DNA of 64,000 bases from Emiliania huxleyi CCMP1516 (Eukaryota; Haptophyta; Isochrysidales; Noelaerhabdaceae): NCBI RefSeq assembly GCF_000372725.1, contig NW_005201792.1, positions 1,190,022 to 1,254,021 on the forward strand. The letters are read 5' to 3'. The notes beneath the pieces are model-generated. The model saw only the letters and a list, made by a program, of their open reading frames with translations. It had not been told where the DNA came from and ran no database searches. Positions within the stretch are counted from its first letter, which is position 1. Each line of letters opens with the position of its first letter. The position numbers and the translations under genes were made by a program. Shown here in pieces: positions 1 to 8,415 of this stretch.

Positions 1-1
1 C

Positions 2-286
2 CGCAAGGCGCAGGGCATCCCGCCCGTCGCCATCGGCGGCGAGGCGGCGGGGAGCGGCTCCCGCTACTACGACGACCCCGAGCGCGACGCCGCCGAGGAG
101 TCGCAGGAGGTCGTCGACTCCTTCTTCGAGTCGGACGCCTCCTGCTTCGGAGGGAACCGCCTCTACCACGACCGGCGGCGTGGCCCGGACGCAGAGTCGG
201 TCTACGGCGGGCGGCGCAGGCAGGGCGCGGAGGAGTCGGCCGCAGCGGCGGGCGACGACGAGATTGTGGAGCGGAACAATTGGTGA
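2..286 (+). CDS. C-terminal exon of an unknown protein (cut by window edge)
   Basis: An open frame enters from the left edge and ends at TGA (284-286), giving the last 94 residues of a protein. No start codon is present, so it is a partial gene or last exon. The sequence is acidic and arginine-rich (for example YYDDPERDAAEE) and ends ERNNW. Third positions are strongly G/C, as in the other genes here, and the frame has no interruptions. I recognise no domain. It could be a disordered tail of a larger protein upstream. Confidence 0.55.
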   Translation, partial: RKAQGIPPVAIGGEAAGSGSRYYDDPERDAAEESQEVVDSFFESDASCFGGNRLYHDRRRGPDAESVYGGRRRQGAEESAAAAGDDEIVERNNW

Positions 287-802
287 GCCGGTGGGAGAGT
301 GCCGCGCGGTAGCCCAGCGCGCGCTCGCTAAGGCCCGCTTAGAGCCGCCGAGTGATGAGAGTCAGAAGATCACATGTACATGAGTAATTCTCCGTGTGTA
401 GTATAATACACACACGCGCCATCGGCATCGCGTCAGCCGTCAGCGTCACGCATAAATATATAAACGTATGTACGGCTTTTGCTCATCGATTTACGCGTGT
501 ACACGGGGTAGTGGTACGGGGGCCGCGGCTCTATTTCCTCCGGGGATGCACGAAAATACATTGGTGCGGGGTCCCCCGTCGGGAGGAGCAGGAGGACGAC
601 CCCGCGGCTAGCGCGCCCGTAGGCCGTAGCCGCCCGACCACCCCCCACAAAGTGCCCTGCACACTGCAAAGATCGCACGGGCGTCGGGCGGGGACCTGTT
701 CCTTGTGCCAGCTTTATGCGCACGGCCCATCCTCGGAGCGGATCCTGGCATCCTGGGCACCCCATCGCCCACAACCCACAGAGGAGAGCGACCCGTTCTC
801 GA
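287..802. other. Intergenic, no gene seen
   Basis: This stretch lies between the left-edge exon and the 3' end of the minus-strand FAH-family gene. Overlapping frames are open on both strands but none shows a domain or a consistent splice pattern. It would hold the 3' untranslated regions of two convergent genes. A lower-GC patch with TA-rich words lies around 360-480. Confidence 0.4.
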
Positions 803-2342
803 TCACCTCCGCTTGTCCGCTGCGCGTCGAATGGCCGGAACAGTTGGCGCCGGCGAGCGTAGAACGCCTGCTGGCCCCCTCCACAGCAGCGCGGAGAGCG
901 CCCCGCCCACCATCAGCGCAAAGGTGAGCGGCGGCAGAGCCACTGCGAGCAGCGCGCAGCGCAAAGCGGTGCGGAGGCGACCGGGCGGCGCGCCGCCGCC
1001 GCAATCGACCTCCTTGAAGTTTTGCGCCGTTGCGGGAGGGTGGCCGACTGTGTTTGTGAGCGTGCCCAGCCCCTCTGCGGAGAGCGCCACCTCGTCGCCG
1101 GGCTGCAGCCACCTACGGAACGGTTCAGGGAAAGCTCGGGCAAAGCTCGACGCCTCCTCCTTCACCTCGTGGGCTGCGGGCCGCCTGCCGATCTCGAGGC
1201 CGCAGCAGTTCGGGACGGTGCCCATCCCGATGAGCTCACCTGAGGGGCGAGGCCGGGCGGCGGGTGCGCGGCGGGCCCGATCGTCCTCCCCACGCAACAG
1301 CAAGGGGCGCCCGGCTGCAGGCCCTCGTCGAGCGCCATGTACCGCACGAGCGCCTACAAGGACGGAGGAGAGCCGCCTGAGCAGTGTGAGCCGCCCTCCT
1401 CCCCGCGGGGCGCAGCCGCCGCCTCGAGGCTGCACGCGCGCGCCATGCCCGTGCTCGACTGCTCGCCGCCCGCGCCGCGCCATGCCTCGCCGTTCACCTT
1501 GACCTCCACGCGCAGGCCACGCCCCTCGAAGAGCGAGCCTACGGGCGAGGCGAGACGCGTCCGGAGAGGCCGGCGCGGCGCGCAGCCCCGCGGTGTCAGA
1601 GCGAGCCGCGGTCGCCCGGCGCCCAGAGCTCGTCGGAGGAGACGACATCGAGCCCCATCGCCGTCGCCGCCGCCTTGCACTTGACAAAGCCAAAGCCGAC
1701 CGAGACCAGCTCGTCGGCCTGCACGTCTCTCGCCGAAAAGTCGTTGATGAGCACGAATCCGCCGAGCGCGGCGGCCACCTCTGCGGCGGTGGCCTCGCGC
1801 GAGACGGGCCGCGTGATCAGCACGGCGACCTCGAGTTCGTAGTCCAGCCAGCCGCAGGTCGACGGCCACGGGGCCTCGTCGCCGTCGGCGATGAAGGTGC
1901 ACGGGTTCCCGTGGTAGTAGCCGGGACGCGCAGCCGGGTTGACGCCAAAGGGCAGCCGCAGCGACTTGCCGATCTGCGAGAGCGCCATCTGCAGGAGGTG
2001 GCCCTCCTTCCCGGCCACCGCAACGAATCCGCGCACGGCCTGCGACATGTGCTGCACGTAGGAGCCGGCGTCGCGAAAGCTCCTCGGCTGAAAGGGCAAG
2101 ACGAAGCCGCTCTCCACGACGCACGATGCCGATGCGGCGGCCGCAAGCTCCGTGGCCGCCTCGAGCACGGCTGGGGAGCACGCGAGGAGGGCGACCACCG
2201 ATCCGGCGCTCGTCTTGATCTCCTCCTCCGCCGCCGAGAGAGCAGCGGCCTTGGCGGCAAGCGCCTGCTCCAGAGACACCCACCGCTGCTCCTGGTCGCG
2301 AAGGCACACGCCGAAGCTGGGGTGGAGTCGGAGGCGCACCAT
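803..2342 (-). CDS. Fumarylacetoacetate hydrolase (FAH) domain protein, 5 exons
   Basis: Exons on the minus strand are 2342-1607, 1538-1438, 1353-1311, 1239-1185 and 1112-803, joined in frame to give 414 residues. All four introns are GC-AG. The FAH fold is clear: YYHGNP, LDYELEVAV, INDFSARD, LRVEVKVNGE, MGTVPNCCGLEIGRW and PGDEVALSAEGLGTL occur in family order. The family hydrolyses or isomerises C-C bonds in acylpyruvates or oxaloacetate-like substrates using a divalent metal; this substrate is unknown. The metal-binding acidic residues around LDYELE are present. After the usual C-terminus comes an extra ~75-residue tail with one hydrophobic segment (LLAVALPPLTFALMVGG), unusual for a family that is normally soluble. 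That tail could instead be a mis-modelled terminal exon. Start is the ATG at 2342. Confidence 0.8.
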
Positions 2343-2463
2343 AGGCCGCGCGACGCCGAGGGTCGTCGGCGTGAGCCGTGTGTGTGCCAGTCTGCGGCTC
2401 TGCGCCCTTCTTGTGCCGAGGAAGATGAACCTGTTCGACTTTGCCTCCTCATTCCGCAGCTCT

Positions 2464-3030
2464 GAGGACGGGGAAGATGACTCAGAGGAGGACGAACCAG
2501 TGGAAATTCAGTTGTCAGATGTCACGATGCATCCGAAGGGGACCCCAGCGCCGGCATCATCCGTAGAGGCACGAGTGTTCGAAGAGAGAGTGGACCTGAG
2601 CAACAACATGACTTGGAGGCAAATGATCGGAGTGGGAGTCAGAAATGTGGTCCTTGCGCGAGGGGAGCTCGATAGACTCGAGGGGCCAGGATACGCCGCA
2701 AGGAGGACGGAGTTGCGCCGAGAGGCGAAAGAAGCCGCGAGAACAAGGGACCGGCAGGCGGCGGCGTCGCAGGACGAGGCAGAAGAGAACGACGCGACAG
2801 AGGGGGAAGTGACAAGGGAGAGAACGACGAGAGTGGGACAGCCGCGAGGTGGCATGAAGGTTGCAGCGAGAAGCGGCGAGAGACTGCGAAAAGAGATACG
2901 AGGAGGCAGACCCCCCAGGGTGGGCGACGGCTAGCGCATCACACCCTCCTCTCCTTAAAATCCCTGTGTGGTGGCGGCGTGCCGTTCTCCCATCCCTCCC
3001 TTGGGTTGTGTGTTTTCTTTCTTTCTTTCT
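2464..3030 (+). mobile_element. 5'-truncated retroposon copy (family R1, copy b)
   Basis: This insert is flanked by a 12-bp direct repeat, ttccgcagctct, at 2452-2463 and 3031-3042. It encodes the C-terminal ~155 residues of the same protein as the full copy at 57086-58123, ending PRVGDG followed by TAG near 2931. It then has the family's conserved 3' tail and a (TTTC)n run. The 5' end is cut in the middle of the coding region, as expected from incomplete reverse transcription. The ATG-initiated frame at 2425 that runs into it (MNLFDF...) is host sequence fused by the insertion, so I do not call it a gene. Confidence 0.8.
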
Positions 3031-3042
3031 TTCCGCAGCTCT

Positions 3043-3472
3043 CGATGCGCTGCGATAACTTGCGAATTTTTTTCGGGCTCCTAGCTCGCCGCGCACTGGC
3101 CCCTGCTGCGTCCCCGCGCCCCGCGCCTGCACGGTGGCGTGGCGCCCGCCCTCCACCCGCCTCCCCGCGCGGGCCCGCTCCCCCGCCCGGGGCCCCTCCA
3201 CCACAACTGTACTAGGATTCCTATTACTATCAACAGCATGGGCTTACGTTCCAGGGTAGGGTTGGGTGGGCAAGGCTATTCACATGCACCATTCGTCTAT
3301 TTCTGGAGTTTCTCCTTTGGCAGCGTTGGGTAGCGTCCATCTCCCTCCCTCGTGAGATGACAAAAAGTGTTAGAGTTGTTTGGTATTGCTAAAAATCTCT
3401 CTCTCGTGAGATGCAGCGAGCGAGGAGCGAGCGAGCGAGCGTCGAGCGAGAGAGCGAGAGAGAGAGAGAGAG

Positions 3473-3542
<70 letters not shown>

Positions 3543-3649
3543 GAGGAGGAGGAGGAGGGGGGGGGAAGGGATCCAGGGAATAACGCCACGACGGGCACTT
3601 GTCCGCTTTCCGTCCACGTGGCGCCAACTTTGAAGCGAGCGAGCGACCG
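3043..3649. other. Intergenic with dispersed repeat
   Basis: No gene was seen. The segment 3367-3406 (gttagagttgtttggtattg...) recurs inverted at 11890-11930, in both cases beside a GA/CT run. The words cctttggcagcgttgggtagcg near 3315-3336 recur in similar form near 11305-11330. This looks like the edge of a dispersed repeat. Confidence 0.5.
3447..3557. repeat. (GA)n then (GGA)n microsatellite
   Basis: An almost pure GA dinucleotide run from about 3447 to 3539 passes into GGA triplets to 3557 and then a G run. Apparent RE and SL polymer proteins on the two strands are artefacts of this repeat. Confidence 0.95.
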
Positions 3650-5246
3650 ATGTGGACACGCCATGCAGCTCCGCAGGAGCCGTTGGCGGGTGCCGAGCGA
3701 GAGGGCGCCCCGCCGTGTCGCGGCAACGCGTCGGACCTCGCATTCCCGACGACCGACGCGGCGCTGCACGCAGCCATGAGGCGATGCGGCGCGGTCGGCG
3801 AGCTGTCGTGTGGCGGCGATTCAGAAGGCAGGCAGGCACGTGAAGAGGTCCGCCGCCTGCCGCGGCTGCTCCGCCGACTCAACTGCGCCGTGTTGCCTCG
3901 TGGCGCGCTCAGCGCTCAAGTCAATTTCTTGGCGCACGCGGCGGGCGTCCACGAGGACCTGCTGCCCCTGTATGCATTCAACGCCCTCAGCTCCAACCCA
4001 AACTCGACGGCGGAATTGGTGGTGGAGGACGCGGAGGACTTTGTGCTGAAGCACCACCAGGCGGCGGAGTTCCTCCTCGCCCGCTTTGGGCCCAGTGCTG
4101 TCTGCGTGCGGAAGAGCATCGTCGTGAGCGGCGACGCGGCACGCAGATACCCCCTCCTTCCCACCTAGCACACCCTCTCCATCAGCGCTCGTAGCTGGCA
4201 GAGCTGGAGCCGGCCACCAGACAGCCTGGCACCGCCCCCTGCGGACGACGCGCGCACACACACCGGGCTCGGCGCTCCGCTGCAGGAGCAGAACACCGTC
4301 CGCTTCATGATTGCTCCTCAACGGCACGCAGAGTACACGTGCGCCGTGGGCCCGGCTCCGAGCGCGACGCGACCATACTGCGGAGCTTAAAGAGGCATTC
4401 CGTGTTAGGTACATTGGCGATGTTGACATCCTGCTGTCGGCGCCGCGCTGCCGCCGCCGCCACGTCGAAACTGCTACCGTCTCACACTTTGCGCTGATCG
4501 CAGGAGCCCGTCATCAACGCCAAGCGGCTGCAGCAGATGCGGCACTATGGCCTCCCGTATAGCAACGTGCTGCGCGCCAGCGACAACTGCAGCCGCCTCA
4601 CCGGAGTCATGCTGATGCGGACGCGCGACTACTACACGCCACGGCTCCTCTCTAACCAAGTGCACGGCTGCTTTGGGTGCCACCGTGACGAGGCGCGCGG
4701 GCCGAGAGAGGATCGCGCGGGTCGAGAGAAAGGCACTCTGCTCGCAGCCCCGCCTTGACGCCCCACAGGTCTACCTGCAGCGGCTGGTGCGTGCTTCAGG
4801 GCATGGCCTGCCGCCTTGTGGCGTCCGCGGCAGCCCGAAACTCGCGCGGTGAAACGCACCCACGAGTTGCGTGAGGCACCATCTTCCAGCCTCGAAACCG
4901 GCTCGCCTTCTGTTGCAGGTACCGCCCGATACACGGCGCGCACCTCAGCCTGAACCGCGGGCCGGAGCGGCGCATATGCCTCGCCGTCCCATCCGATGTG
5001 CGTCTGCGGCCACTTTTGCTCACTCGCGCAAGCGACCCCGGCCAACATGTGATCGGGGCAGCGTCGCCATCGCAGGCGGAGAGTTCGTGGTGTCAAGTGC
5101 TGCGGCAGCCCGCCCTCTCCGAGTTCCTCTGCCACAGCGCTGCCGGGCGCTCGATGCTGAGGGTGCGCCCCGATGCGAGCGCGCGCGCAAGCCGCTCCAC
5201 ACTCGCCGATGGCGGCGGTACGGGAGAACGCTCCCGCCTCAGCTGA
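3650..5246 (+). CDS. Glycosyltransferase-like protein, about 6 exons
   Basis: Exons 3650-4123 (or 4120), 4286-4338, 4409-4439, 4504-4692, 4769-4788 and 4919-5246 join in frame to about 364 residues. Joining the short exons restores continuous motifs: NTVRFMIAP, then AEYTYIGDVDILLS, then YGLPYSNVLRAS, then LTGVMLMRTRDYYT, then YRPIHGAHLSLNRG. The DVD in YIGDVDILL fits a DxD metal/nucleotide-sugar site, and the YSN...RLTG...YYT...HGAHLS.NR order resembles uncharacterised GT-A-type glycosyltransferases. That match is from memory of the pattern and is not tested. Introns 3, 4 and 5 are GC-AG and intron 2 is GT-AG. The first donor is ambiguous between two GT sites. The N-terminus before about residue 70 is weakly supported. 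Confidence 0.5.
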
Positions 5247-5910
5247 GCTGTCTCCACCGACACCGCGTCAGGCCTTTGCGAGCAACATCGCCGCCGAGAG
5301 GGAGGGCAACTACCGCACTGCGGACGATGCCGGGTCCCCGAACGGGAAATGCTGCCTGCCTAGTCGGCGATGACTACTGTTGTCGAATGCTCAAGCATGC
5401 TGCATACGCTTGACGGAGGGTGTGAACGCGGGCTTAGAGTGAGGGTCAGAGAGCGGTGTTCGCACGGCCAAGGCCTGTTTCGCGGAAGAAGAGCTTTGGT
5501 ATCATTCCATCTCTGACCCAGTGCGTGCGGTCCTCTGGGCCCACATAGGGTGGGGGGAAGACGGGGAAAAGAGAAAGAAAGCGGGAGTGTAAGGTGTGCC
5601 TATATGGGCTTCCAGTATCGGACCTTCAAGACATGCGCTTTTGGCCGGTGGCCTCCTCGGACATGGTACCTCCGGTGAGATAGTTCGAGACTGGGGCCGA
5701 TCGAACTTGACTTGTTCGGAGGAGGAATCCGGCCAGCACGGGTACAAAGAGGGGTACCCGGAGAATCCCCAGCTGCGGAAACGTAGTGTCGCTCAAGAGG
5801 TGCGATACTGTATCGGACCTTCAAGACATGCGCTTTTGGTCGATGGACTGAGCCGCGCACTTTTTCTTCTCAAAGACGCCGTGCACGGCGTGTCGACACA
5901 GCTCTCGAAT
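5247..5910. other. Intergenic with a 30-bp direct repeat
   Basis: An exact 30-bp repeat occurs at 5615-5644 and 5810-5839 (core tatcggaccttcaagacatg), 195 bp apart, upstream of the pentapeptide-repeat gene. It may be duplicated promoter or leader sequence, or a short duplication. The open frame continues upstream of the ATG at 5911 without any other ATG, so part of this stretch is probably 5' untranslated region. Confidence 0.5.
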
Positions 5911-7860
5911 ATGTCGTCGACTCCCCTGTGGACGGGCTCGTACATCGAAGGCCACGGCGCCTGCCGCGTCGGGAGCCTCGCCAACTCGCTGCCCGGCCAC
6001 TTCGACGAGAAGTGGCGCGTCGAGATTGCGGAGTGCAAACGGCTGTGCGACAGCCACCGCTGGTGCGAGGCTTTTGAGTACGGCTCCGCCACAGGCTATA
6101 TGCGATGCGAGCTCCACCGAATCCTCCCGACGCACGCGCTGCCGATGCCGTCCTACACCTGCTTCGTCAAGGACACGCCGCCGGCTCGCGTGCACTGGGG
6201 AGGCAGCAGCAGCCAGGGAGGAGGCAGCACGGCCGCCGCCACCAGCAGCGCTCTCGTGCCGCCTCCGCTCTCGGCGCCGTCGCCGCTGGTAGCGCCACCG
6301 CCGCCGCCTGCCCCGCCGCCGCCGCCGCCGCCTCCGGCCCCCGGCATGCCTGGCAACGCGCCCCGGCCACCTCAAGTTCTGCCTCAAGTTCTGCCGGTGG
6401 CTTGGTCGCACCAAGGAGTCCAGACTGGCGGAGGGGCGGCGGGATGGCAGGGCGCGTCGGGCGGCGGCGTCGGGTCGGGCAGCGTCGCTGCGCCGAGCGG
6501 CGGCATCGCTGCGCCCGGCGGGACGCTGGGCGCCTTAGCCTCGCCCGCCTCTGCCTCGCCCGCCTCTGCCTCGCCCGCCTCTGCGAGTCGCTTCCCGACC
6601 GCGCGTCGCTACGGCACCGCGATCGGCAGCACGGGCACGGGCGCGGGCTCGCACAGCGCCGATTGCACCGTCAGCCCGTACAAGGACCTGCGCCGCTGCG
6701 ACTTTACCGGGCAGAGCCTCTACCTCGCCAACTTCGAGCACGGCGTCGCGGACCAGCTGGCGCTGGTGCGAGCGGACCTGACGTACGCGAAGCTGGACTA
6801 CGCGCAGATGCGCGACGCCGACCTGACCAACGCAACCTGCCGGCACGCGACGACCTCGCGGACCCTCGGGGGGGAGGGGGGGGGGGTGCACGGGCTCCTC
6901 ACCCAGTCGAGTCGGTGACACAGGAGCGAGCTCCACTAACCCTAACCCTAACCCTAACCCTAATCCTCACCCAGTCGGGTCGGTGACACAGGAGCATGCT
7001 CCATGCCCATGGCTCCATGCCCACATGGCTCCATGCACAGGTACGCGAGCCTCAAGTCGACGAACCTGAAGGGCGCGACCTTCGACGGCGCGGACCTGAC
7101 GCAGGCGCTGATGGAGGGGGCCACACTCACGGACGCCTCCTTCGTCAACGCGACCGCCGGCGCCGTGCGGCCTCGACGGGCGCGACATCTCCCACACAGA
7201 CACGTCCCTGACGCGTCCCAGTGACGTGGCCGCACAGGCTCCGCCGTTCTCAAGGGCGCGCTCGCCGCGAACGCCAACTTCGCCCGCGCCATGCTCAACA
7301 ATGCCGAGATGGAGACGCTGCAGGCGCCGGGGGCGCGCTTCGAGTATGCGAGCCTGATGTACGCCGACTTCTCGAAGAGCAACTTGCGCGGTGCAACCTT
7401 CGTCGGCACCGTCTTCTCCTTCACCTCCTTCAAGGAGGCGGACCTCACGGGCACAAACTGGATCCGCGCTTCGGGCCTCGAGACGTGCGACTTCACAGGC
7501 GCAATCTCCGCACCGTACGTCCTCGCCACGGTCGTGCTGCCGCCGCCGCCCCCGCCGCCCGAGGAGCCGGAGCTGCCGCCCGGCCTCTTTTTCCAGTACG
7601 CCCCGCCAGCGCCCGCGGCCGCAGCGCAGACTCGTCCCGGCTACGGCCCCGGAGGCGTGCGCGTGGTCACGCGCCCGCCACCCCCGCCGTACGCCTACGT
7701 CTACGGCGGCGCACCCACCACGACCGCGCCCGCAGCCACACCTGCAGCAACGCCCGCAGCAGCGCCCGCAGCCACGCCCGCGGCAGCGCCCGCAGCGAGC
7801 CCGGCCGCTTACAATTACCTGTACAGCGCGGGCTCGTACCCCCAATTCACGGGCCGCTGA
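5911..7860 (+). CDS. PAN/apple-like plus pentapeptide-repeat protein, 3 exons
   Basis: Exons 5911-6842, 7041-7159 and 7238-7860 give 557 residues; both introns are GC-AG. Residues ~5-90 are cysteine-bearing and PAN/apple-like (CRVGSL, ECKRLCDSHRWCEAFEYG, MRCELH). A long proline/glycine/serine linker follows. Residues ~250-440 are pentapeptide repeats of the A(D/N)LXX type (VRADLTYAKLDYAQMRDADL, LKSTNLKGATFDGADL, FSKSNLRGATF). The chosen splice sites keep the five-residue register across both junctions (LTNAT-CRYAS-LKSTN and FVNAT-AGSAV-LKGAL), which is strong support for them. The C-terminus is proline/alanine-rich with PAATPAAAP repeats. Pentapeptide repeats form a right-handed beta-helix. 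The molecular role is unknown; the N-terminal domain suggests protein or carbohydrate binding. Confidence 0.8.
6936..6963. repeat. Interstitial telomeric repeat (CCCTAA) inside an intron
   Basis: Twenty-eight bases of CCCTAA repeat lie within intron 1 (6843-7040) of the pentapeptide gene. They are flanked by two copies of a 40-bp sequence, 6896-6935 and 6964-7003, that differ at three positions. The copies carry a short shared core (ggtgacacaggagc). This is the structure of a telomeric-repeat insertion with target duplication that has since diverged. Confidence 0.9.
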
Positions 7861-8415
7861 GTAAGAGAGAGCAACTCGTGGGACCAGCACGTGCACATGC
7901 TAGCAACATGTGTGCGCGTGTGTGCTACGGCCCCACAGTCCCCACAGAGTCAGTGTGCGAGATGTTTCTCTCTCACCTCTCCGTGTCTGTGTCCGCTGAT
8001 GTCTCGCTGCCTGGTGCCTCGCGCAGGCACCTTGCACCATAATCCAATTTCCGTATGTACGGCTTAAGCGCGCCCCCGCGCGTAAAGCCGTACTGCGTAA
8101 GCCGTAACACACACGACGACATCGACAAACAAAAATGGACAAATATTGCGGGAAGCAAAGTGTACACGCACGGCACGGCTTTACACTGTCACTGATCGCA
8201 CGGGGCACGGCAGGCCACAAGCGGCCAACGGCCTCACTTGACGCGTCTCACTCACAGGTTCTCACACAACCGATTACGTCATGTCTCATGATCCACGCCG
8301 CACTGTCACCGGCACCGATCGGTCCGCCCAACTTGCTCCTCGAGAAACGACGGCGGGTCATCGCGACTCCTCGCCCGGGCTTTGCGAGAGACGAGTCTCT
8401 CAGAGAGGAGAGGGC
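7861..8415. other. Intergenic, no gene seen
   Basis: This lies between the convergent pentapeptide-repeat gene and the MYB/SANT gene. It has lower GC than the genes and contains a short inverted pair around 8043-8105 (gtacggctt / aagccgtac words). No supported coding frame was found. Confidence 0.4.

Noticed and set aside
2152..2934. A host gene starting near 2152 or 2425 and ending PRVGDG
   Set aside because: From 2464 the frame belongs to a retroposon insert with a target duplication. The upstream part overlaps the antisense strand and 5' flank of the FAH gene.
3367..3882. Arginine/glutamate- or serine/leucine-polymer proteins
   Set aside because: They are translations of the GA/GGA microsatellite.
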